Source: Pontiella desulfatans (GTDB lineage Bacteria > Verrucomicrobiota > Kiritimatiellia > Kiritimatiellales > Pontiellaceae). From it: 64,000 nt of DNA. Each line of letters starts with the position of its first letter. Positions within the stretch are counted from its first letter, which is position 1. Location: positions 1,674,001-1,738,000 of the forward strand of contig NZ_CAAHFG010000001.1 of NCBI RefSeq assembly GCF_900890425.1. Direction: 5' to 3'. Positions 55,321-63,432 of the stretch are shown here, piece after piece. The notes below the pieces were generated by a model. The model saw nothing but the letters and a program-made list of their open reading frames with translations, had not been told where the DNA came from and did no database searches. A program made the translations under genes and the position numbers.

Positions 55321-56562
55321 CTATCGCGCGTTGAACTCCTTTACGGCGTCGAAGGCGGCCATTACGTTTTCCGCCGGGACTTCGGGCAGGATGTTGTGGA
55401 TGGTGTTGAAGATGAATCCGCCGCCCGGGCCAAAGGTTTCGCAGCGATCGAGCACATGCTTGCGCACCGCGTCCGGCGTGGCCTTGTTCAGGATGGAGGC
55501 CGTATCGCACCCGCCGCCCCAGAAGGTGATCTTGTTGCCGAACTCGGCATTGAGCTTTTCGGGTTCCATCTCGAAGCAGTTGGTTTGCACGGGATTGATG
55601 ATGTCGTAGCCGGCTTCGATGAGGTCGGGCATGATGCGGTAGATGGAGCCGCACGAATGCAGGAAGGTTTTCATCTGCGAATTCTCGTGCACAAAGGCAT
55701 TCAGCTGCGTGTGGCGCGGCTTGAAGAGTTCCCGGTAGGTGTCGGGCGGCATGAAGAGCCCACCGGTGGTGCCGAGGTCGTCGCCGAAACGCAGGATGTC
55801 GCAGCAGTCGCCGACGGCTTCGCAGACCTTTTCCAGTGTTTGCAGGTGCATTTTCATCAGTGCGTCGAGCAGGCCTTCGACTTCCTCGGGTTCCGCCAGC
55901 AGATCCATCAGGAAATTGTCGATCTTGCGCAGGAAGGTTCCCCATTCAAACAGGTTGCAGCCGCAAACGATCATCAATGCCTTGTCGGTGCTCTCCCTGA
56001 GCCGCAGCGTATTTTCGCGCAGGGTCTTCCAGAAGCCCGGATCGGATGCATTGTCCCACGGACTGTGGGCGAGCGCCTGCCATAGAATCATGTCCATGGC
56101 ATCCTTCAGGTTGGAATAGTCGGAGGGATAATCGTCTTCGTAGGGAAAGTAGGTTTGGTCGAAAAATGCACCATCGGGCGGCATACGGGCAATCACATGC
56201 CCGTTCTTTTCAACCTCCCACGCGCCGTCGTCCCGTTTCAAAGGTTGGAACCATTTTGGATATTGCGCGGTAGAGCCATCGGGCATGGTGATGTCGTACC
56301 AGTCGTCGTCGGAGGTGTTGAAGGTGCGGCCGATATCGAGCACATCGCAACCCAGCGCATCGAGAACGTCCACTTCCGGTTGGGCCAGCTGCTGCACCAC
56401 ATCGTAGATGCGGGTGTGGCCGCCCTCGATGCCGAGCGCCTTTTTCAACTTGTTGTATCCCATGGCCGAAATGCCGGAGCTGGGGTTCGAACCGAGATCG
56501 ACCGGTATCTGATCGATGGACTGGTGGTTGATGGCCGCGAGAACGCGTTCTCTTGAAGTCAT
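55321..56562 (-). CDS. UroD / MtaA-like methyltransferase-family protein
   Basis: 413 residues from MTSRERVLAAINHQ (56562, GAGGAA 8 nt upstream); an ATG at 56577 overlapping the previous stop is an alternative. It has the uroporphyrinogen decarboxylase-like barrel (PVDLGSNPSSGISA, LRFGDDLGTTGGLFMPPDTY), but His302-Ser-Cys304 and Cys352 (WGGGCDTA) resemble the HxC...C zinc site of methylcobamide:thiol methyltransferases. It is therefore probably a corrinoid-linked methyltransferase, not a heme enzyme. It follows the mutarotase-like gene in the same operon. Confidence 0.85.
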   Translation of the reverse strand: MTSRERVLAAINHQSIDQIPVDLGSNPSSGISAMGYNKLKKALGIEGGHTRIYDVVQQLAQPEVDVLDALGCDVLDIGRTFNTSDDDWYDITMPDGSTAQYPKWFQPLKRDDGAWEVEKNGHVIARMPPDGAFFDQTYFPYEDDYPSDYSNLKDAMDMILWQALAHSPWDNASDPGFWKTLRENTLRLRESTDKALMIVCGCNLFEWGTFLRKIDNFLMDLLAEPEEVEGLLDALMKMHLQTLEKVCEAVGDCCDILRFGDDLGTTGGLFMPPDTYRELFKPRHTQLNAFVHENSQMKTFLHSCGSIYRIMPDLIEAGYDIINPVQTNCFEMEPEKLNAEFGNKITFWGGGCDTASILNKATPDAVRKHVLDRCETFGPGGGFIFNTIHNILPEVPAENVMAAFDAVKEFNAR

Positions 56563-56573
56563 GTCATGGTTCC

Positions 56574-57332
56574 TCATTCTGAAATTTTGTCCATCATCGA
56601 CCAGACACCGTCCGCATCGGGCAGGGGATCCTGGCAGGCGTCGGTGAGTTTCCACCAACGTTGGTTGAACGGATCGGCCTTGTTTGCCTCGGCGTCTTTC
56701 GTGGAATCGGTTCCGACATATTCCACATGGAAAAACTCAAATAGCTCATCCCCGATCTCGACGAAAAATATGGAAAAGTCGTGGTAGTTACCTCGAACCA
56801 TCTGGTCGGTTACGCCCGGCCACACGGTTTGGTGCAGGGTTCTGTATTCCTGTTCCTTCTCCGGTTTCACTCGGGTGACCATTGCAAAACGGCTGGGTTC
56901 ATCGATCGGCTTCGCGCCGTGGATATAATTGATCCATTCCGTTTGCAGCCAAGTCGCGCCATATTGCCGGGCGCGCGGATGTGGGCCAACCAGTTCGTCC
57001 AAGGCCTGAACGGCCTTCACTGACTCAAAATCCTTAGCGGCATCAAGATAGCGGTCTCCGTCATAGTCGAAATAGACCAGGACCCATGTTTTGGCCTGCA
57101 ACTTTTTCGAGTAGAAGCGCACGTTCGAGATGTCGGCTTTCTTGAACGCTTTTGTTGCATTTTTTTCATTCAATGTTTTGAGGGCAATAGTCAGCTCGTC
57201 CGCTTTTCCTTCCTTGGCGACGGCAATCAGGGCCACGTGGGTTTGTTGACCCGAAAGCAGGTAGCTTTCGTAGGGGGAGAAGGCAAAGACCGGCAGGGCA
57301 ATCAGTGCGAGTACAGTGGTTAACCCATTCAT
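56574..57332 (-). CDS. Exported protein with two L-rhamnose mutarotase-like domains
   Basis: 252 residues from the ATG at 57332, which shares its A with the stop of the symporter gene (TAATG). MNGLTTVLALIALPVFAFS is a signal peptide. The C-terminal domain (FAMVTRVKPEKEQEYRTLHQ followed by TVWPGV) matches L-rhamnose mutarotase with its Tyr and His. The N-terminal half (HVALIAVAKEGKADELTIAL and a later WVLVYFDYDGDRYLDAAKDF) looks like a diverged copy. It may interconvert sugar anomers before import by the coupled symporter. Confidence 0.8.
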   Translation of the reverse strand: MNGLTTVLALIALPVFAFSPYESYLLSGQQTHVALIAVAKEGKADELTIALKTLNEKNATKAFKKADISNVRFYSKKLQAKTWVLVYFDYDGDRYLDAAKDFESVKAVQALDELVGPHPRARQYGATWLQTEWINYIHGAKPIDEPSRFAMVTRVKPEKEQEYRTLHQTVWPGVTDQMVRGNYHDFSIFFVEIGDELFEFFHVEYVGTDSTKDAEANKADPFNQRWWKLTDACQDPLPDADGVWSMMDKISE

Positions 57333-59056
57333 TATTCCGCCTCCGGTGTCGGGTTGCAATGGGCTTCGATTCTCGCGGCGGCCTCGGGATTGGCCGTTTT
57401 CCACGCATCGATCTTTTCCTGGGTCGGGGCGCGGAAGAGGAAGTAGATGATGCAGGCAATGGTCATGACCGCGACGGCCTGGAACTTATAGTTCATCAAT
57501 CCCGGTGAGCCCTTGATCCGTAACGGCGTCATCGGGGAGTCCCATACCAGTTTAAGGTTTTCTTCGGTGTTGGTATCCTCGCCGAGCAGCGAGGCAACAA
57601 TCATGATGATGATGCAGATCAGGCAGAGCAACCCGGCCGCATGCATGAACAGCATGCTCCATCCGGTATGCTCCTTCAGCAAATCAAGCGCAAAAACAAT
57701 GAGGCCAAGGATAAAGCCGATCCAAAGGGTCAACGCCCCGGCCTTGGCCGTTGCGCGTTTCCAGAAAATACCGACCATGAAGACGGCGGTGATCGGCGGG
57801 GAGATATAGCAGATCATGGAGGCAATGGCTCCATAGATGGAATCGAACTTGCCAATGATCGGTGACCAGATGATGGCCAGTATCACCCCGGTGATGGTGG
57901 CGGCACGACCGATATGAACCAGCTTCTTGTTGGGGGTTTCCGGTTTAAAGCGTTTGTAGAGATCGAACGCAAACAGCGTGGCGATGGAGTTGAGCGCGCC
58001 CGCAATCGTGCCCATCAAGGCAGCCAACAGTGCCGCAACGATCAGGCCGCGGAAGCCGGCGGGCAACAGGTTCATCACCATATGGGCGAAGGCTTCCTTG
58101 CTGTCGGAGAGTTCCGGAAGCAATCCTTTATGGAGCAGGGCCAGGCAAAGCAGGCCGGGCAAGACGAACAGGAACATCGGCAGCAGCTTCAATACGCAGG
58201 CAAACATGGCTCCGGCCTTGCCGTGGTTCTCGTCCTTTGCGCCGAGTACGCGCTGGACAATCGTTTGGTCGGTGCACCAATACCAGATGCCGATGACCGG
58301 ATAGCCAATCACCACGGCGTGCCAAGGCATGCCGCTGAAATCGCCCGACGGGCGCAGCACGGAAATCATGTTGGGCCCCACGGTTTCCTGCAGCACGCCC
58401 CAGCCGCCCAGCTTCATGAACGCAAAGGTGGTCACGATGGCGGAGCCGATCAACAGGGTGGTGGTTTGGATGGCATCGGTCAGGGTTACGGCAAGCAGGC
58501 CGCCCACCACCACGTAAAGGCCCGTGGCCACGGCAATCATGATCATGGTGGGCATCAGCTGGGCCACTTCGGTGCCGAAGCCGAGCATGGCGTTGATGAC
58601 CACTGCGCCGGCGTAGAGCGAAACGCCGATATGGATGAACACGGCGGAAATGATGGAGAGGAACGCGAGGAAGTCGCGGCAGTTGCGGTTGAACCGCTTT
58701 TCAAGGAAATCCGGCAGCGTGGTCACATGCGCCCGCAGATAGAACGGCACAAAGAACACCGCAAGAATCACGAGTGTAAAGATGGCCGCCAATTCAAAGT
58801 TGGCGTAGGCGAGTCCACTGCGGTAGCCCTCCTCGCACAACGCAACAATATGGACGGTGGAAATGTTCGTCGAAAATAGCGACAGACCAATGATGGGCCA
58901 TTTCAGCGTGCGGGCCGCAAGGAAGTAGGCGCCATCGTCGCGCTCAACGCCAAGTTTAGCGGCCTTGCGTTTCTGCATCCACGCCGCGCCGCAGCCGACC
59001 GTCAGCACCAGCACCACATAGGTGATGAGTATTCCAAAATCCAAAACGTTTAACAT
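57332..59056 (-). CDS. Sodium:sugar symporter (SSS family, SGLT-like)
   Basis: 574 residues, about 14 membrane helices. DDGAYFLAARTLKWPIIGLS and SLFSTNISTVHIVALCEEGY are the helix-1 and helix-2 regions of vSGLT-like carriers, WYWCTDQTIVQRVLGAKDEN the conserved helix-6/7 signature, and LLAALMGTIAGALNSIATLF the Na2-site helix. It imports a sugar with sodium. First of a minus operon: symporter, mutarotase-like, UroD-like. The AraC gene at 59155 is divergent and probably regulates it. Confidence 0.93.
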   Translation of the reverse strand: MLNVLDFGILITYVVLVLTVGCGAAWMQKRKAAKLGVERDDGAYFLAARTLKWPIIGLSLFSTNISTVHIVALCEEGYRSGLAYANFELAAIFTLVILAVFFVPFYLRAHVTTLPDFLEKRFNRNCRDFLAFLSIISAVFIHIGVSLYAGAVVINAMLGFGTEVAQLMPTMIMIAVATGLYVVVGGLLAVTLTDAIQTTTLLIGSAIVTTFAFMKLGGWGVLQETVGPNMISVLRPSGDFSGMPWHAVVIGYPVIGIWYWCTDQTIVQRVLGAKDENHGKAGAMFACVLKLLPMFLFVLPGLLCLALLHKGLLPELSDSKEAFAHMVMNLLPAGFRGLIVAALLAALMGTIAGALNSIATLFAFDLYKRFKPETPNKKLVHIGRAATITGVILAIIWSPIIGKFDSIYGAIASMICYISPPITAVFMVGIFWKRATAKAGALTLWIGFILGLIVFALDLLKEHTGWSMLFMHAAGLLCLICIIIMIVASLLGEDTNTEENLKLVWDSPMTPLRIKGSPGLMNYKFQAVAVMTIACIIYFLFRAPTQEKIDAWKTANPEAAARIEAHCNPTPEAE

Positions 59057-59154
59057 AGGTTCCCTTTCCCGTTTCCATTCCGCTGATTCGATTCGTAGAT
59101 ATACATGAATTGGAATAATTTGCTTTCGGATTCTTGCAGTGGTAAAAAACCGAC

Positions 59155-60084
59155 ATGAATCAAGTGGACGAAATCATCAGCTACGGCTACATCGAAAACA
59201 AACTGATGTATCCCCATAAAAACCCCGGCATGGAGATGGTGCTGGTGGAGCAGGGGAGTCTGGAATGGGCGGTTGAAGGCGTGCCGGAAATGCTTAAGCC
59301 TGGCACGTTTTTCTTCACCCTGCCATGGCAGGCGCACGGCAGCATGCATATCCGCGAGCCGCGCAACAAAATCTACTATATCCTCTTCGAATTGCAGAAA
59401 ACCTCGCGCCGGCCATTGGAGCAGATCCGCATGTGCGACCGGTTCGGTTTTTCCGGCGAAGAACAGAAGCTGCTCAGTGATGCATTCGTTACCGCCCAGC
59501 GCCACGCATGGCCCGCAACCGGCCTGGTCAAACAAACCTTTCCTGAATTGATGCACCGATTGGACAGCGGAAATGCGGTGGATTTACACATCGCCGTTTC
59601 CTTGTTGCGCACCCTCTTGCTGGAACTGGCGAATACCATTAACTCCTCTTCGGGGCCGAATGCCCGCTTTTCGGCGACCGCCCTCAAGGTGGACTCGTTC
59701 CTGAAAACATTGGGCGACCGTCTCGAAGACGAATGGACGCTGGATGAAATGGCCGAAACCTGTGGAATCAAGCGAACCTATTTCGCTCGCATCACACGCG
59801 AGCTAACCGGGTATCCGCCAATGCAATACCTCAACCGCATTCGTTTCGAAAGGGCATGCTCGCTCTTGCGCAAAACCAATCTCCCGATCACCGAAATCGG
59901 CTTCCAATGTGGCTATCGGACGAGCCAGTATTTTGCCGAAACCTTCCGGAAGTATGCCCGCATGACGCCCACCGAATACCGCAGTAGCCTAGGGGTGCTG
60001 GACGCCATCATGCAATCCAACTGGAGCCATCCGGAAAGTCGTACCGTTTCAGATGAACGCGAACGGTCCTCCCGCATTAAATAG
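59155..60084 (+). CDS. AraC family transcriptional regulator
   Basis: 309 residues. A cupin-like N-terminus (GMEMVLVEQGSLEWAVEGVP, GTFFFTLPWQAHGSMHI) senses ligand. The C-terminal double HTH is clear: WTLDEMAETCGIKRTYFARI and LPITEIGFQCGYRTSQYFAE followed by FRKYARMTPTEYR. Divergent from the symporter operon across 98 bp, so it likely controls that operon in response to a sugar. Confidence 0.93.
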   Translation: MNQVDEIISYGYIENKLMYPHKNPGMEMVLVEQGSLEWAVEGVPEMLKPGTFFFTLPWQAHGSMHIREPRNKIYYILFELQKTSRRPLEQIRMCDRFGFSGEEQKLLSDAFVTAQRHAWPATGLVKQTFPELMHRLDSGNAVDLHIAVSLLRTLLLELANTINSSSGPNARFSATALKVDSFLKTLGDRLEDEWTLDEMAETCGIKRTYFARITRELTGYPPMQYLNRIRFERACSLLRKTNLPITEIGFQCGYRTSQYFAETFRKYARMTPTEYRSSLGVLDAIMQSNWSHPESRTVSDERERSSRIK

Positions 60085-60173
60085 AGGTGTTCCGCCAAAC
60101 AAAAAACCGAGCGGAATCCCTGGCGCGAGGCGTCTGCTTCCATGGCTCGGGTAATCCGTGCTGGATCTCTAAA

Positions 60174-60259
60174 TATCATACTTGCATAAGTATGATAATG
60201 GGAATCGGGCGGTTATATATGGTCAAATCTAAATATCATACTTATGCAAGTATGATATT
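60174..60259. repeat. Two mutually inverted palindromes exactly 60 bp apart
   Basis: Copy 1 (60174-60197) is tatcatactt-gcat-aagtatgata; copy 2 (60234-60257) has centre atgc and is its exact reverse complement. Copy 2 extends to 60232-60259. The flanking tctaaa is repeated directly, so the copies are 60 bp apart. It may be a pair of operators for one of the flanking AraC genes, or a repeat that folds into a 24-bp stem. Confidence 0.9.
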
Positions 60260-60444
60260 ATGGGTAACCCTTTCCCTCGTGTCGAGTTTCGGTTCCGCCG
60301 ATTGATTCGCAATCGGTATCGATCAATGGCTCAAACTTTTTTTTTGCATTGCCATTCCGGTGCAAAACAAAACCAGGGTCATTTAGTACGAAAGCGTATA
60401 GTTTTTTTTCTGCTACAAGATACGTCCACATTCTAGATCGTTGT

Positions 60445-60517
60445 TTTGGAGGGCGAGGCTCTGTCCGAGCTAGAACCGAACATCGGCAGCGGCTCGGACA
60501 GAGCCTCGCCCTCCAAA
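60445..60517. repeat. 26-bp perfect stem hairpin
   Basis: Arms 60445-60470 (starting tttggagggcgaggctctgt) and 60492-60517 are perfectly complementary with a 21-nt loop. Not followed by a T tract; REP-like. Confidence 0.93.
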
Positions 60518-60522
60518 TCGGA

Positions 60523-60744
60523 TTATTGTTTTCCAGGCACGACCACTCGATCGAACCATTCGGTTGCGCGCTTCAGTTTTTTTTCCTCGCCGATACAGTG
60601 ATGGTGGATCATGCCGAGATTGAAGGAGGCTTTGGTGTCTCCGCTCGCCGCCATGCCGGTCAGGTGTTGGAGCAGGACGCCGCTCTTTTCGTGCGATGTC
60701 GGTTGGATTGTATAACGAGACCGTTGACCAAACCTTTGTTTGCT
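60523..60744 (-). pseudogene. Sel1-repeat gene fragment
   Basis: A frame between an upstream stop (60745-60747) and a TAA at 60523-60525 codes MAASGDTKASFNLGMIHHHC followed by IGEEKKLKRATEWFDRVV, the pattern of one Sel1-like repeat (residue spacing of Gly, Leu-Gly, Ala, Trp). There is an ATG at 60654, giving 43 residues, but no ribosome site or signal. I read it as the tail of a lost Sel1-repeat protein; a tiny real gene is possible. Confidence 0.5.
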
Positions 60745-60814
60745 TCACCGGAAAAGAGATGGAGCTTTAAACGGTGGCGCCGGCTCCAATGGGAACAGTG
60801 CGCACGAATTTTCG

Positions 60815-61708
60815 TCATGGCCCTGGGGGTGTTTCCATGGTGGGAGCCGGGTAGGTCCGGAACTGCCTGGGGGTTTGGTTCATGGTTTTCCGGAAGCAGC
60901 GGGAAAAATAGTTGCTATCGGAAAAGCCGCAATCGAACGCGATGTCCGTAATGGTGCGGTTGCTGCCCCTCAAAAGCCCGGCCGCCTTTTGGCAGCGCAC
61001 ATGCATCAGGTGATCGATGGGGGAACGACCAATGCATTCCTGGAAAACACGGGTGAAGTGGCGCGTGGACAGATGTGATTTTTGTGCCAGTTGATCGAGC
61101 GTGATTTTTTCGGTGTAGTGGGTTTCGATGTGGGCGATGGCATCGCCGATGCGCAATAGATCGATCGATTCTTCCGAGGGGGTGGAGGAGTAGGCGCGGG
61201 AGAGCGAAACGGCCAGCTGCATGAAAAGCCCTTTGGCCATGACGCGGTAGCCCGGGTTGCGTTTTTCCGTTTCGCGCGTTAGATCATGAATGAGCTCGTT
61301 GGTCTGGTTGAGTGCTTGTTCGGACAGTTGCAGCCGACTCTTGAAGTTATGCTGCGAGCGGAAGGCCGGTTCGAGCGAGAAGAGGGCGTGGAAGCCGGGC
61401 AGGGTGCGGATATCCCACTGATCCATCATCAGGGCTTCGGGATCAAACAGAATGTTGGCCAGTGCGAGGCCGTGCATCTTCTGGTATTGGTGCTCGTGGT
61501 TTTGGGAAATCACGAAAACATCGCCGGCTTTCACGGGAAACCCCTGTTCGTTGACAACATGCATGGCCGTGCCCTTGAGGATGATGACCAGCTCGTCGAA
61601 CCCATGGCTGTGCATCGGGAAGTCGGGCTGCGGATCGCGGATGTAAACCTGCAGGGGAAGTGTTGGATCCTCGAACAGATCCTTCTTTTTCAGGAGATGG
61701 TTTGTCAT
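60815..61708 (-). CDS. AraC family regulator, probably of rhamnose genes
   Basis: 297 residues. The N-terminal cupin (DFPMHSHGFDELVIILKGTA, FVISQNHEHQYQKMHGL) is like that of RhaS/RhaR. The DNA-binding half has ITLDQLAQKSHLSTRHFTRV and ITDIAFDCGFSDSNYFSRCF. It is divergent from rhaA with a 142-bp spacer, the position expected for a rhamnose activator. Orthology to RhaS is plausible but not proven. Confidence 0.9.
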   Translation of the reverse strand: MTNHLLKKKDLFEDPTLPLQVYIRDPQPDFPMHSHGFDELVIILKGTAMHVVNEQGFPVKAGDVFVISQNHEHQYQKMHGLALANILFDPEALMMDQWDIRTLPGFHALFSLEPAFRSQHNFKSRLQLSEQALNQTNELIHDLTRETEKRNPGYRVMAKGLFMQLAVSLSRAYSSTPSEESIDLLRIGDAIAHIETHYTEKITLDQLAQKSHLSTRHFTRVFQECIGRSPIDHLMHVRCQKAAGLLRGSNRTITDIAFDCGFSDSNYFSRCFRKTMNQTPRQFRTYPAPTMETPPGP

Positions 61709-61850
61709 GGCCGGATCGTGCTATAGGTTGTCGGGATCGTCAAGGCGCAGCAGCAGTCAATGCGCTAGGTTCTCCGGCATCGATTGATCTAGCCTGCCAT
61801 TTACGCCTCACGGATCATTCGTCACTTTTTATTCAACAAGGAGAGAAAAC
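61709..61850. promoter_or_regulatory. Divergent control region of the AraC regulator and rhaA
   Basis: 142 bp between divergent starts. AAGGAGAG lies just before the rhaA ATG. I see no clear operator repeat; the regulator should bind here by context. Confidence 0.4.
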
Positions 61851-63110
61851 ATGAGTGTGGAAAAAGCATACGAACTGGCGAAGGCACGCTATGCGGCCTT
61901 CGGAATCGATACCGACGCGATGATCGACAAGGCGCTGCAACTCCCTATTTCCCTGCACTGCTGGCAGGCGGACGATGTGGTTGGGTTCGAGACCAAGCCC
62001 GACGGACTCGCCGGCGGCGGCATCATGGCGACGGGCAACTATCCCGGCCGCGCCCGCAATGGCGAAGAGGCCCGTGCGGACATTGCCAAGGCGATGTCGT
62101 TGATTCCCGGAACACAGCGCTGCAACGTCCATGCGCTTTATTGCGAAACCGAGGAATACGTGGATCGCGATGAGATGACTCCGGCCGGTTTCACGAAATG
62201 GATGGATTGGGCGAAAGAACAAGGCATCAAGCTCGACTTCAACCCCTCGTTCTTCGCCCACCCGAAATCGCAGGACGGCTATACGCTTTCCCATCGCGAT
62301 GAGGAGGTCCGTTCCTTCTGGGTGCGCCACGGCAAGGCATCGCGCCTCATTGCCGAGGCGATGGCGGAAGCGCAGGGCTCTCCCTGCTACGTCAACTGGT
62401 GGACGCCGGATGGTTCCAAGGATATTCCGGCCGACCGTTTCGGACCGCGCGCCCGCATGGCGAAATCCTACGACGAAATCATGGGCGACGATTCGGTCGA
62501 TAAAGCCAAATGCGTCGATTTCATCGAAAGCAAGCTCTTCGGCATTGGTTCGGAAGAATATGTCGTCAGTTCCGGTGAATTCTGTTCCGACTATGCCATC
62601 AGCCGCGGCATGGGACTCTGCATGGACATGGGGCACTTCCATCCGACCGAGACCATCCACGGCAAGATTTCCAGCCACCTGCAGTTCATGGATAAAATCC
62701 TGCTGCACGTGAGCCGTCCGATCCGCTGGGACTCCGACCACGTTACGCTGTTCAACGACGACCTCAAAAACGTTTTCCTCGAAATCCAGCGCGGCAACGT
62801 GTGGGATCGCGTGATCATCGCGCTCGACTTCTTCGATGCCTCGATCAACCGCATCGGCGCCTATGTGACCGGCACGCGTGCCGCACGCAAAGGCATCCTC
62901 TACGCCCTGCTCGACCCGACCGAACAGCTCCAGTCCTACGAAGCCGAAGGCAAGAATGCGCAGCGCCTGGCGCTCATGGAGGAATTCAAGTCCATGCCGT
63001 TCGCGGCCGTTTGGGACATGCTCTGCGAAAAGGCCGGCGTCCCGGTCGGTGCCGACTGGTTGGCCGAGATGGAAGCCTACGAAGCCGACGTGCTGTCGAA
63101 AAGGGCCTGA
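61851..63110 (+). CDS. rhaA: L-rhamnose isomerase
   Basis: 419 residues, the normal length. ISLHCWQADDVVGFE and GGGIMATGNYPGRARNGEE form the start of the barrel; LDFNPSFFAHPKSQDGYTLS (metal region), GLCMDMGHFHPTETIHGKIS and RWDSDHVTLFNDDL are RhaA hallmarks with the His/Asp metal ligands. It converts L-rhamnose to L-rhamnulose in the cytosol. AAGGAG precedes the ATG. rhaM overlaps its stop (TGATG). A rhamnulokinase is not in the window. Confidence 0.97.
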   Translation: MSVEKAYELAKARYAAFGIDTDAMIDKALQLPISLHCWQADDVVGFETKPDGLAGGGIMATGNYPGRARNGEEARADIAKAMSLIPGTQRCNVHALYCETEEYVDRDEMTPAGFTKWMDWAKEQGIKLDFNPSFFAHPKSQDGYTLSHRDEEVRSFWVRHGKASRLIAEAMAEAQGSPCYVNWWTPDGSKDIPADRFGPRARMAKSYDEIMGDDSVDKAKCVDFIESKLFGIGSEEYVVSSGEFCSDYAISRGMGLCMDMGHFHPTETIHGKISSHLQFMDKILLHVSRPIRWDSDHVTLFNDDLKNVFLEIQRGNVWDRVIIALDFFDASINRIGAYVTGTRAARKGILYALLDPTEQLQSYEAEGKNAQRLALMEEFKSMPFAAVWDMLCEKAGVPVGADWLAEMEAYEADVLSKRA

Positions 63111-63424
63111 TGATCCGGAATGCATTCACCATGAAGCTCAAGCCGGATTGCGTCGCGGAATACAAAAAACGCCACGACGAAATCCGGCCGGAGCTGGCGC
63201 GGGCGCATACGGATGCCGGCATCTTCGACTATTCGATCTACTTCGACGAGAAGACGCTGACGCTGTTCGCCTTCCAGAAGCTGACCGACGACAACACGGC
63301 AGACAATTTAAAGAACCTCGAAATCGTTCAGCAATGGTGGGATCATATGGCCGACCTGATGGAAACCCATCCGGACAACATGCCCGTCTTCAGCCCGCTG
63401 CGCGAAGTTTTTCACATGGACTAA
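63110..63424 (+). CDS. rhaM: L-rhamnose mutarotase
   Basis: 104 residues, identical in length to E. coli RhaM. MIRNAFTMKLKPDCVAEYKK followed by RHDEIRPEL holds the Tyr and His of the active site; FDYSIYFDEKTLTLFAFQ and QQWWDHMADLMETHPDN complete the ferredoxin-like fold. It speeds alpha/beta anomer exchange so that rhamnose matches RhaA. Its ATG overlaps the rhaA stop. Confidence 0.95.
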   Translation: MIRNAFTMKLKPDCVAEYKKRHDEIRPELARAHTDAGIFDYSIYFDEKTLTLFAFQKLTDDNTADNLKNLEIVQQWWDHMADLMETHPDNMPVFSPLREVFHMD

Positions 63425-63432
63425 AGGAAGTT

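Larger units (their letters stand above)
60085..60814. other. 730-bp region between two AraC genes, repeats and a gene fragment
   Basis: No complete gene. It holds a pair of mutually inverted palindromes (60174-60259), a 26-bp stem hairpin (60445-60517) and a Sel1-like fragment (60523-60744), each listed separately. Low-complexity T runs occur near 60329-60410. Confidence 0.7.

Noticed and set aside
55321-56562. Uroporphyrinogen decarboxylase (hemE)
   Set aside because: The HxC...C zinc-type residues and the sugar-locus context argue for a methyltransferase-like relative.
60174-60517. CRISPR array
   Set aside because: Only two inverted copies plus an unrelated hairpin; no direct repeat-spacer series and no cas genes.
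60445-60517. Insertion-sequence end
   Set aside because: No transposase frame or target duplication nearby; the stem is a self-contained hairpin.
61833-63125. 430-residue minus-strand frame opposite rhaA
   Set aside because: rhaA motifs are unambiguous on the plus strand.
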